This document shows, in pieces, positions 53,282 to 61,140 of a DNA stretch of 64,000 nucleotides. The notes under the pieces were generated by a model. That model was not told the DNA's origin, did no database searches, and worked only from the letters and a program-made list of their open reading frames with translations. A program made the translations under genes and the position numbers. Numbering within the stretch: the first letter of the stretch is position 1; each line of letters opens with the position of its first letter. Origin of the DNA: Azoarcus sp. KH32C (GTDB taxonomy: Bacteria > Pseudomonadota > Gammaproteobacteria > Burkholderiales > Rhodocyclaceae); contig NC_020548.1 of assembly GCF_000349945.1 (NCBI RefSeq), forward strand, positions 124,001 to 188,000, read 5' to 3'.

Positions 53282-54482
53282 TGGCCGTCTCCTGGACCAT
53301 GTTCCGCAGCAGGATCGTCTGGGTTACGGCGCCGAGGTAGCGCCGGTCGCCGTCGATGATCGGGAGCGGGTAGGGATTCTTGACGATGTGGCAGATCAGC
53401 TCGTTGATGCGGGTATCGCCCGAAATCGGCTGGATGTCGTCGAGCAGCGCCTGCTCGAGCGACATCTTTCCCTCTTCCAGGCAACGGTGCATCGAATCGA
53501 TCGACACGGTGCCCAGCACGCGGCCTTCCTTGTCGACCACGAAGCTGTAGTTGCGTCGCATCTGCCGCAGGCGGCCGATCGCCGACTCGAAGCCGGCGCC
53601 GATGTCGGTCGGCGCCTCCATGACCAGGACCTCGTCCTGGAGCGCGACATCCTTGGCGGTGAGGTAACGCTTCACATCCACGCCCTTGAAGAAGGCGCGC
53701 ACGTAGTCGTCGGCCGGATTGCGCAGGATGTCGTCGGGCGTGCCGATCTGCACCACGCGCCCGCCTTCCATGATGGCGATGCGATTGCCGATGCGGAACG
53801 CTTCGTCGAGGTCGTGCGAGACGAAGATGATGGTGCGCTTGTGCTCCTTCTGCAGGGTCAGCAGCAGTTCCTGCATTTCGGTGCGCTTGAGCGGATCGAG
53901 CGCCGAGAAGGCTTCGTCCATCAGCATCAGCGACGGGTTCACCGCCAGCGCACGCGCCAGGCCGACGCGCTGCTGCATGCCGCCGGACAGCTCGGCGGGG
54001 CGCTTGTGCGCGAAGGCCTTGAGGCCGACCTCGTCGAGCACCTCCATCGCCCGCATCTCGCGCTCCTTGCGCCCCACACCGGCGATCTCGAGCCCGAAGG
54101 CCGTGTTGTCGAGCACCGTGAGATGAGGCAACAGCGCGAAGGACTGGAACACCATCGCCATGTCGCGCCGGCGCAATGCGACCAGTTGGGCCTTGCTCAT
54201 GGTCGCCACGTCGACGCCGTCGACGAGGATCTGGCCGGCGGTCGGCTCGACGAGGCGGTTCAGCAGACGGATCAGCGTCGACTTGCCCGAGCCCGACAGG
54301 CCCATGATGACGAAAATCTCGCCCTCGTTGACTGCGAAATTGGCATCCTGCACCCCGACGACCATGCCGGTCTGCTTGAAGATGTCGTCCTTGTGTTGGC
54401 CCTTGCGGAGCATCTCCATCGCGACTTCGGGTGTTCGTCCGAAGATCTTGTAGAGGCCCTTGGCCACGATCTTTGCTTTCAT
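53274..54482 (-). CDS. Glycine betaine/proline ABC transporter ATPase (ProV/OpuAA-like)
   Basis: 402 residues. Walker A GLSGSGKST, the ABC signature LSGGMQQRVG and Walker B LMLMDEAFSALDP are intact. Two CBS repeats follow at about 280-395 (ISGDTRINELICHIVKNPYP), the osmoregulatory module of the OpuA/ProV family. It drives uptake of betaine-like compounds. The chosen ATG at 54482 is preceded by GGGAGAGGTAGG; the longer frame adds 15 residues without support. Confidence 0.93.
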   Translation of the reverse strand: MKAKIVAKGLYKIFGRTPEVAMEMLRKGQHKDDIFKQTGMVVGVQDANFAVNEGEIFVIMGLSGSGKSTLIRLLNRLVEPTAGQILVDGVDVATMSKAQLVALRRRDMAMVFQSFALLPHLTVLDNTAFGLEIAGVGRKEREMRAMEVLDEVGLKAFAHKRPAELSGGMQQRVGLARALAVNPSLMLMDEAFSALDPLKRTEMQELLLTLQKEHKRTIIFVSHDLDEAFRIGNRIAIMEGGRVVQIGTPDDILRNPADDYVRAFFKGVDVKRYLTAKDVALQDEVLVMEAPTDIGAGFESAIGRLRQMRRNYSFVVDKEGRVLGTVSIDSMHRCLEEGKMSLEQALLDDIQPISGDTRINELICHIVKNPYPLPIIDGDRRYLGAVTQTILLRNMVQETANA

Positions 54483-54557
54483 ATGCCTACCTCTCCCCTC
54501 TTCCACATCAGGCGGAACGCCGAACACGGCGCCCCGCCCAGCAACCAGCGTCGATGC

Positions 54558-55499
54558 TCACGAGCTTAGCCGTTCGGCAAGCTCAGGGAGCGCTTCGTGG
54601 AGGTCGGCTACGAGCCCGTAGTCGGCGACGTTGAAGATGGGGGCTTCCGGGTCCTTGTTGATCGCGACGATCACCTTGGAGTCCTTCATGCCGGCCAGGT
54701 GCTGGATGGCACCCGAGATGCCGACCGCGATATACACGTCGGGGGCGACGACCTTGCCGGTCTGGCCGACCTGGTAGTCGTTCGGCGCGAACCCCGAGTC
54801 GACCGCCGCACGCGACGCACCGACCGCGGCGCCGAGCTTGTCGGCCACCTTGTCGAGCAGACCGAAGCCGCCGGCGGAACCGACACCGCGCCCACCCGAG
54901 ACGACGATGCGCGCCGAGGTGAGTTCGGGACGGACGCTCTTGGTGAGCTCCTGCGACACGAAGCTCGACAGGCCGGCATCGATGGCACCGCCAACCGTCT
55001 CGACCGAGGCGCTGCCGCCCGTGGCCGCGGCCGGAGCGAACTTGGTCGTGCGCACCGTCACCACCTTGATGGGATCGCGCGACTGCACCGTCGCCAGCGC
55101 ATTGCCCGCGTAGATCGGCCGCTCGAAGGTCGAGGCGTCGAAGACCGCGCTGATCTCGGAGATCTGCATCACGTCGAGGCGCGCTGCGACACGCGGCATG
55201 ACTGCCTTGGCCACGCTGCAGGCCGGCGCGAGCAGATGGCTGTAGCCGCCGGCCTTCACCGCCGAGGCGATCACCGGCGCGAGGTTTTCCGCGAGCTGAT
55301 GGGCAAGCGAGGGATCGTCTGCGACCAGCACCTTGGACACGCCCACGACTTTGGCCGCCGCTTCGCCCGCCGCGCCGCAGCCGGACCCGGCGACGAGCAC
55401 GTGGACCTCGCCTCCGATCTGCACTGCGGCGGTGACTGCGTTCAGCGTCGCCGACTTGAGTTGGGTGTTGTCGTGTTCGGCAAGTACGAGGATGCTCAT
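54558..55499 (-). CDS. etfA: Electron transfer flavoprotein alpha subunit
   Basis: 313 residues. The FAD-binding C-terminal domain is clear: SGGRGVGSAGGFGLLDKVAD, GASRAAVDSGFAPNDYQVGQ, GISGAIQHLAGMKDSKVIVA and INKDPEAPIFNVADYGLVAD. With EtfB it carries electrons from dehydrogenases to ETF-QO. The start directly follows the EtfB stop. Because the next upstream gene is the dimethylglycine dehydrogenase-like enzyme, this pair probably serves it in particular. Confidence 0.94.
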   Translation of the reverse strand: MSILVLAEHDNTQLKSATLNAVTAAVQIGGEVHVLVAGSGCGAAGEAAAKVVGVSKVLVADDPSLAHQLAENLAPVIASAVKAGGYSHLLAPACSVAKAVMPRVAARLDVMQISEISAVFDASTFERPIYAGNALATVQSRDPIKVVTVRTTKFAPAAATGGSASVETVGGAIDAGLSSFVSQELTKSVRPELTSARIVVSGGRGVGSAGGFGLLDKVADKLGAAVGASRAAVDSGFAPNDYQVGQTGKVVAPDVYIAVGISGAIQHLAGMKDSKVIVAINKDPEAPIFNVADYGLVADLHEALPELAERLSS

Positions 55500-56249
55500 T
55501 TATGCGACCTCCACCAGATCTTTCAACTTGGCCGCGAGTTCGGCGGCCGAGGACAGCTTCACGCCGGCATGGCGCTTGGGCGGTTCAACCACCTTGAGGG
55601 TGGCCAAGCGCGGCGAGAGATCGACGCCGAGCGAATCAGCCGTGACGACGTCGAGCGGCTTCTTCTTTGCTTTCATGATAGCCGGCAGCCCCGGGTAGCG
55701 CGGCTGGTTGAGGCGCAGGTCGACCGTCAGCACCGCCGGCAGGCGGACCTTCGCGCGCTCGAGGCCGCCGTCCACCTCGCGCGTGATGGCGGCACCGCCA
55801 CCGTCCAGCTCCAGACCGGACACGAAAGTGCCCTGCGCCCAGTCGAGGAGCGAAGCGAGCATCTGCCCGGTCTGATTGCAGTCGTCGTCGATCGCCTGCT
55901 TGCCGACGAAGACGAGCTGCGGTCCTTCACGGTCGACCAGGGCCTTAAGCGCCTTGGCCACCGCGAGCGGCTCGGTCTCGCCATCGGTCTGCACGAGGAT
56001 GGCGCGATCGGCACCCATCGCAAGGGCGGTGCGCAGGGTGTCCTGGGCCTTGTCGGGGCCCACCGACACGGCGATCACCTCACTCGCCTTGCCGTCTTCC
56101 TTGAGCTTCACCGCCGCCTCGACGGCGATCTCGTCGAAGGGGTTCATCGACATCTTGAGATTGGCGGTGTCGACTCCGGTGCCGTCCGCCTTTACGCGCA
56201 CGCTGACGTTGAAATCGACGACGCGCTTTACTGCTGCGAATATCTTCAT
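55500..56249 (-). CDS. etfB: Electron transfer flavoprotein beta subunit
   Basis: 249 residues with the AMP/adenosine-binding region of the family (MSMNPFDEIAVEAAVKLKED, QAIDDDCNQTGQMLASLLDW, PAVLTVDLRLNQPRYPGLPA). It pairs with EtfA, whose start is adjacent. It follows the dimethylglycine dehydrogenase-like gene by 48 bases and lies on the same strand, so a single transcript is likely. Confidence 0.94.
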   Translation of the reverse strand: MKIFAAVKRVVDFNVSVRVKADGTGVDTANLKMSMNPFDEIAVEAAVKLKEDGKASEVIAVSVGPDKAQDTLRTALAMGADRAILVQTDGETEPLAVAKALKALVDREGPQLVFVGKQAIDDDCNQTGQMLASLLDWAQGTFVSGLELDGGGAAITREVDGGLERAKVRLPAVLTVDLRLNQPRYPGLPAIMKAKKKPLDVVTADSLGVDLSPRLATLKVVEPPKRHAGVKLSSAAELAAKLKDLVEVA

Positions 56250-56297
56250 GGTCTCCTCACTCTCACTCTGTCAGGGTCGTGACCCGCTTTGACCTGA

Positions 56298-58769
56298 TCA
56301 CGCCACCGCGTCGGCGCGCAGCTTGGTGTTCTCGGGGTCGAAGGGCGACTCGGGCACCACTGTGACGCGTTTGCGCTCGCCGAGGATCTGGATCTCGAGC
56401 TCGGTGCCGACCTCCGCGTATTGCGGCTTCACGTAGGCGAGTGCGAGGCTCTTGCCCAGCACGTGGCCGTAGTAGCCCGCAGTCGCGCGGCCGATCACCG
56501 CCCCCTTGGCGTTGAAGATCGGCTCGTTGCCGAGCGGGTCGGCGTCGACCACGTCATGCACTTCCAGGGTCACGAAGCGATTCGGCACCCCTGCGGCGAG
56601 CTGCCTTTCGAGCGCGGCGCGGCCGATGAAGTCGCCCTTGTCCATGCGGACGAAACGGTCGAGACCGGCTTCGAACGGCGTGTTCTCGCGGGTCAGGTCC
56701 GTGCCCCACATGCGATAGGACTTCTCGATACGCAGCGACTCCATCGCGCGGATGCCGACCATCCCGATCCCGAACTCGCGCCCGGCGGCGAAGAGCTGGT
56801 CGAAGATGTGGTGGGCGTACTCGATCGGGAAGTGCAGCTCCCAGCCGAGCTCGCCGACGAAGTTCACCCGCAGCGCATAGACATCGGTCGCCATTCCGAC
56901 TTCGATCACCTGGCTCGTGAGCCACGGGAAGCTCTTGTTGTCGAGCGGCGAATCGGTCAGCTTCTTCATCACGTCGCGCGACTTCGGCCCGGCGACCACG
57001 AAGCAGCCGCGGCTGCTGGTGATGTTGCGCAGGACCACCGAGCCGTCGGCCGGCAGGTTCTTCTGCAGGAAGTCCGAGTCGAGGCGCTCTGCCGCACCGG
57101 CACTCACGACATAATAGTGATTGTCGGCGATCTTGGTGATCGTGAACTCGGCGTGGATGCCGCCACGCTTGGTCAGCGCATGGCACAGGGCGATACGGCC
57201 GATCTTGCTCGGCACCTTGTTCGCGACCAGCGAATCCAGCCAAGCCTCGGCACCCGCACCGATGACTTCGTGCTTCGTGAAAGCGGTGAGGTCGATGACG
57301 CCGACCTGCTCGCGCATGATGCGGCATTCGTTGCCGACGTGCTCGAAGTAGTTGGTGCGGCGGAAGCTCCACTTGTCATGGCGCTCGACGCCCTCGGGGG
57401 CGTACCAGTTGGCGCGCTCCCAGCCGTAACGCTGACCCCATACCGCGCCCATGCGGTCGAGCTTGTCGTACACCGGGCTGGTCTTGAGGGGACGGCCGTC
57501 CTCGCGCTCCTCGTCCGGGAAATGGACGGTGAACACGTTGCGGTAGGTTTCCTCGTTCTTCGCGATCGTGTAGCGCTTGCTGGTGTAGGCACCGAAGCGG
57601 CGCGGGTCGACCGCCAGCATGTCGATGCCGGGCTCGCCTTCGACGATCCACTCGGCGAGCTGCCAGCCCGAGCCGCCCGCGGCGGTCACGCCGAAGCTGT
57701 GGCCTTCGTTCAGCCACAGGTTGCGCTTGCCGAAGGCCGGGCCGATCAGCGGGCTGCCGTCCGGCGTGTACGAGATCGGACCATTGACGATCGTCTTGAT
57801 GCCGCAGGTCTCGAGGGCGGGCACCCGCTTCATCGCCGCTTCGACGTGCGGCAGCAGGCGGTCGAGATCGCCTTCGAACAGGCTCTTGCCGAACCAGCCC
57901 GGCACCCCGTCGGCGAAGCGCGCCGGCGCGCCCTTCTCGTAGGGGCCGAGAATCCAGCCGTTGCGCTCCTCGCGCAGGTAGTACTGAGCGTCGGACTCGC
58001 GCAGCACGGCGAGCTCGTTGCCGCCGGCTTCGCGATAGGCCTTCAGCTCCGGCGACTCGTCATAGACGATGTACTGGTGCTCGACCGGGATCGCCGGCAC
58101 GTTGATGCCGAACATGCGGCCCATCTGGCGCGCATAGTTGCCGGTGGCGCAGACGACGTGCTCGCAGGTGATGTCGCCCTTGTTGGTGGTGATCTTCCAT
58201 TCGCCGGAGGCGAGCTGCTGCACGCCCAGCACCTCGGTCTGCTCGTAGATCTCCGCGCCGCCCATGCGCGCGCCCTTGCGCAGCGCCATGGTGAGGTCGA
58301 CCGGAGCGATATGGCCGTCGTCCGGGTGATACAGGGCGCCGATGACCTTCTCGGTATTGACGCCGTCACCCAGGTCGATCAGCGGCCACAGTTCCTTGAT
58401 CTGCGACGGGCTGATGACCTCGAAGGGCACGCCGATGGTATTGGCGGTGCCGCAGTATTTGAGGTACTCGTCCATCCGGTCGCGATTGGTCGCGAGGCGC
58501 AGGTTGCCGGTCACATGGAAGCTCACCTCCTGGCCGGTTTCCTCGGGCAGACGCTTGTACAGGTCGACCGAATACTTGTGGATCTGGCCCACCGTGTAGC
58601 TCATGTTGAACAGCGGCAGCAATCCGGCCGCGTGCCACGTCGAGCCTGCCGTAAGTTCGGTGCGCTCGAGCAACACCACGTCGGACCAGCCCTTCTTGGT
58701 CAGGTGGTACAGCGTGCTGACGCCGACAACACCCCCGCCGATCACAACTACGCGCGCATGTGCTTTCAT
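56298..58769 (-). CDS. Dimethylglycine/sarcosine dehydrogenase-like FAD-GcvT fusion enzyme
   Basis: 823 residues. The FAD (DAO-type) domain begins ARVVVIGGGVVGVSTLYHLT and contains AGSTWHAAG, where the His carries covalent FAD in mammalian dimethylglycine and sarcosine dehydrogenases. The C-terminal half is a GcvT-like tetrahydrofolate-binding region (IDLTAFTKHEVIGAGAEAWL, FVGELGWELHFPIEYAHHIF), so the released methyl leaves as methylene-THF. Electrons should go to the adjacent ETF. This enzyme would convert dimethylglycine to sarcosine and possibly glycine. Start at the ATG behind GGGAG; a TTG codon one position earlier in the sequence is less likely. Confidence 0.9.
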   Translation of the reverse strand: MKAHARVVVIGGGVVGVSTLYHLTKKGWSDVVLLERTELTAGSTWHAAGLLPLFNMSYTVGQIHKYSVDLYKRLPEETGQEVSFHVTGNLRLATNRDRMDEYLKYCGTANTIGVPFEVISPSQIKELWPLIDLGDGVNTEKVIGALYHPDDGHIAPVDLTMALRKGARMGGAEIYEQTEVLGVQQLASGEWKITTNKGDITCEHVVCATGNYARQMGRMFGINVPAIPVEHQYIVYDESPELKAYREAGGNELAVLRESDAQYYLREERNGWILGPYEKGAPARFADGVPGWFGKSLFEGDLDRLLPHVEAAMKRVPALETCGIKTIVNGPISYTPDGSPLIGPAFGKRNLWLNEGHSFGVTAAGGSGWQLAEWIVEGEPGIDMLAVDPRRFGAYTSKRYTIAKNEETYRNVFTVHFPDEEREDGRPLKTSPVYDKLDRMGAVWGQRYGWERANWYAPEGVERHDKWSFRRTNYFEHVGNECRIMREQVGVIDLTAFTKHEVIGAGAEAWLDSLVANKVPSKIGRIALCHALTKRGGIHAEFTITKIADNHYYVVSAGAAERLDSDFLQKNLPADGSVVLRNITSSRGCFVVAGPKSRDVMKKLTDSPLDNKSFPWLTSQVIEVGMATDVYALRVNFVGELGWELHFPIEYAHHIFDQLFAAGREFGIGMVGIRAMESLRIEKSYRMWGTDLTRENTPFEAGLDRFVRMDKGDFIGRAALERQLAAGVPNRFVTLEVHDVVDADPLGNEPIFNAKGAVIGRATAGYYGHVLGKSLALAYVKPQYAEVGTELEIQILGERKRVTVVPESPFDPENTKLRADAVA

Positions 58770-59076
58770 CAATCGTGTCTCCCACTATAAGTCTGTGCGC
58801 CACCATCGGCGCTGCTTCACCCTGCGTCCCTTGCCGCCAGACTGCCGGGCTTGCGGACGGGAAAAGTGTAGGAGGACAGGAATTCGGCGCAGCTTCCAAT
58901 TGCGACCGCCAAAAGCGGAAATGCGCCAAACGGCGTTTGCGGAATCGATATTCGAAAAAGCCGCCGAAAAGCGGTTGTCGCAGCCAGGAAGGAATGGGTC
59001 GCAACGCAAGGCGGAACGCGGGTCCGCCCTTATGCACCATCACATCGCGTTACACAAAAACAAGGACACTGGATTC
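58770..59076. other. 307-bp divergent gap
   Basis: Between the dimethylglycine dehydrogenase-like start and the divergent small membrane protein. It holds the shared composite motif at 58894-58930. I recognise no glycine or cobalamin riboswitch, no open frame and no terminator. Confidence 0.55.
58894..58930 (-). promoter_or_regulatory. Composite motif shared with the GlxA-type regulator promoter
   Basis: TTCCAATTGCGAC (58894-58906) and CGCCAAA (58924-58930), 17 bases apart, 125-161 bases upstream of the dimethylglycine dehydrogenase-like start. A second CGCCAAA follows the first block directly (58907-58913). Same order and spacing as at 52219-52255. Confidence 0.6.
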
Positions 59077-59328
59077 ATGAGCGCTCACGAAATCGTCGGC
59101 CTGTTCGGAGTCGCGTGCTACCAGATCGCATATTTTGCGATCCAGCTCGGCCGCATTGACCCGAACGACGGCCGCATCGTCGCACTCAACGTGCTCGGGC
59201 CGGTCACGCTTCTCTATTCCTTGATGCACGACTTCAACCTGCCGTCGTTCGTCGCCCACCTCGTCTGGGTGACGATCACCCTGGCGGGTTTTGTCAAGTC
59301 CCGCCTGGGACGGGTATCTCGCACCTGA
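59077..59328 (+). CDS. Small membrane protein, CBU_0592-like
   Basis: 83 residues (MSAHEIVGLFGVACYQIAYF, ALNVLGPVTLLYSLMHDFNL, VAHLVWVTITLAGFVKSRLG) with three hydrophobic helices. It resembles a family of small integral membrane proteins of unknown role often near CBU_0592-type annotations in bacteria. It is divergent from the dimethylglycine dehydrogenase-like gene. No clear ribosome site was seen, though the frame and composition fit a gene. Confidence 0.65.
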   Translation: MSAHEIVGLFGVACYQIAYFAIQLGRIDPNDGRIVALNVLGPVTLLYSLMHDFNLPSFVAHLVWVTITLAGFVKSRLGRVSRT

Positions 59329-59407
59329 TCCCGATGCGCCGCTCGGGATCTACGGCGTCGGCATCGGGCTTAGCGCCGCAGGACGGCCACGCCCTGCCGG
59401 CGTCCGC

Positions 59408-60724
59408 TCAGGCGCAGGCGTGCGAAGCGGCGGGTTGCTGCCGGGTGAGCCGTGCGGGAGACGTCGCCTCCTCGCGCAGCACGTCGGCGACGGTGTGGAA
59501 GGAACCGAAGACGACGATCCGGTCGTTCGCGCTGTCGACATTGGCGAGCGCGTGACGGTAGGCGAGCGCCGGGGTCGCGAATTCGTCGATCGGCGCGTCC
59601 ACGCCCTGGACACGCAGCGCCTGTGTCAGATGGGCGGCGGTCGCGCCGCGCGGTTCGTGGATGTCGGCCACGAGCCATTTGTCGATACGGCCCTTGAGCA
59701 CGCCGATGACAGCCTCGATGTCCTTGTCGGCGAGCATCGCGAACACGGCCGTGGTTCGTCCGCCGGTCTTCGAGCATTCGAGGTTGTGGGCGAGCGCGGT
59801 GGCGGCATGCGGATTGTGCGCGACGTCGACGATCACGCTCGGGGCGTGGCGCAGGATCTGGAAGCGGCCGGCAACCGTGGCGTTGAGGAGCCCGCTGCGC
59901 AACGCGGATTCGGGAACCGGCAGGCGGTCGTGCAATGCGTCGAGGGCGGCGATTGCCGCACTCGCATTGGATAGCTGGAAAGCGCCCCGCAACCTGGGGT
60001 AAGGCAGCACCACCGCGTCGGCGCCGCTGCGCTGGAAGCGCCAATTGAGCCGCCGCGTGTCGTAGCCGAAATCGCGCCCGATCTCGCGCAGGTCGGCGCC
60101 GATCGAGGCGGCGTGGGCGCGAAGGCTCTCGGGCGGCACGGCGTCGGCGCAGATGGCCGGCTTGCCGCCGCGAAAGATGCCGGCCTTTTCGAAACCGATC
60201 GCTTCGCGCGTGTCACCGAGATAGGCGACGTGGTCGATGTCGACGCTGGTGACGATCGCGCAGTCGGCATCGAAGGCGTTGACCGCGTCGAGCCGGCCGC
60301 CGAGGCCGACTTCGAGAATGGCGACGTCCACACCGGTCTGCACGAACAGGGTCATCGCCGCCAGCGTGCCGAACTCGAAGTAGGTCAGCGCGAGATCGCC
60401 GCGCGCCCGTTCGACCTCGGCAAAGCTCTCGCGCAACTCGCGGTCGCTCGCCTCGCGGCGGTCGATGCGCACCCGCTCGTGATAGCGCAGCAGGTGCGGC
60501 GACGTGTAGCAACCCACCCGGTAGCCGGCCTCGGCGAGGATCGCCTCCAGCATCGCGCAGGTCGAGCCCTTGCCGTTGGTGCCGCCGACGATGATGACCG
60601 GGAAGCTCGGCGCCAGGCCGAGCGCGCGCTTGACCGCATGCACGCGTTCCAGCCCCATGTCGATCACGGTGGGGTGCAGGCGTTCGATATGGGCGAGCCA
60701 GTGGCTCAGCGTCTTCGGATTCAT
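59408..60724 (-). CDS. folC: Folylpolyglutamate synthase / dihydrofolate synthase
   Basis: 438 residues of the Mur ligase family: VIIVGGTNGKGSTCAMLEAI (P-loop), GVDVAILEVGLGGRLDAVNA, TSVDIDHVAYLGDTREAIG and VIVDVAHNPHAATALAHNLE. It adds glutamate to folates, which traps THF in the cell. In many betaproteobacteria folC lies by accD; here it is next to one-carbon genes and downstream of an unknown gene and pyruvate carboxylase. It may be a second copy tied to the THF load of betaine breakdown. The ATG at 60724 replaces a longer frame that lacks a ribosome site. Confidence 0.92.
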   Translation of the reverse strand: MNPKTLSHWLAHIERLHPTVIDMGLERVHAVKRALGLAPSFPVIIVGGTNGKGSTCAMLEAILAEAGYRVGCYTSPHLLRYHERVRIDRREASDRELRESFAEVERARGDLALTYFEFGTLAAMTLFVQTGVDVAILEVGLGGRLDAVNAFDADCAIVTSVDIDHVAYLGDTREAIGFEKAGIFRGGKPAICADAVPPESLRAHAASIGADLREIGRDFGYDTRRLNWRFQRSGADAVVLPYPRLRGAFQLSNASAAIAALDALHDRLPVPESALRSGLLNATVAGRFQILRHAPSVIVDVAHNPHAATALAHNLECSKTGGRTTAVFAMLADKDIEAVIGVLKGRIDKWLVADIHEPRGATAAHLTQALRVQGVDAPIDEFATPALAYRHALANVDSANDRIVVFGSFHTVADVLREEATSPARLTRQQPAASHACA

Positions 60725-60844
60725 GGTCTCGGCTCCTTGCGTCGGCGTCGCCCGGCTCCGCGGAAGCGGGAGGGCTTGCGGTGATTTAACTGCAGCCGGT
60801 ACATCGGGGCTGGTCCGCGCGCGACATTGCAATGTTTGGGGACG

Positions 60845-61129
60845 TCACCGCCCGCGCTGCGTGGCCTCCAGCCGCCGACCCAGTTGCACGACGCGTTCGT
60901 GGACCCGCACGTCGTTCACGCTCAGGGCCAGCTCCAGGCAACGCTGAAAGTCATCCGGGCTCACCTCCGCCCCGCAATCGACCGCATGCTCCAGACGCTT
61001 CACCGACAGCCGCCGATGGCCGAGCCCCAGGCTGTGGCGCAGCAACTGTAAGGCGATGACGGCGGCCTCGTCCGGGCCCACCGCCATCTTCATCGCATGC
61101 ATCAGTTTTCGGGTGTCCTGTCGGCACAT
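60845..61129 (-). CDS. Small hypothetical protein
   Basis: 94 residues (MCRQDTRKLMHAMKMAVGPD, LSVKRLEHAVDCGAEVSPDD, FQRCLELALSVNDVRVHERV). I do not recognise a family. It begins 11 bases after the pyruvate carboxylase stop codon and ends 121 bases before folC, same strand, consistent with a small co-transcribed gene. The start codon is uncertain; ATGs at 61102 and 61093 are alternatives, as the first lacks a ribosome site. Confidence 0.45.
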   Translation of the reverse strand: MCRQDTRKLMHAMKMAVGPDEAAVIALQLLRHSLGLGHRRLSVKRLEHAVDCGAEVSPDDFQRCLELALSVNDVRVHERVVQLGRRLEATQRGR

Positions 61130-61140
61130 GGCAAAGACAT

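Noticed and set aside
56421..58790. A 789-residue plus-strand frame opposite the dimethylglycine dehydrogenase-like gene
   Set aside because: Same cause: a high-GC antisense frame full of Arg, His and Val, while the minus-strand protein is clearly conserved.
58770..59076. A glycine riboswitch before the GcvT-type dehydrogenase
   Set aside because: The region lacks the paired glycine-aptamer signatures; only the shared composite motif stands out.
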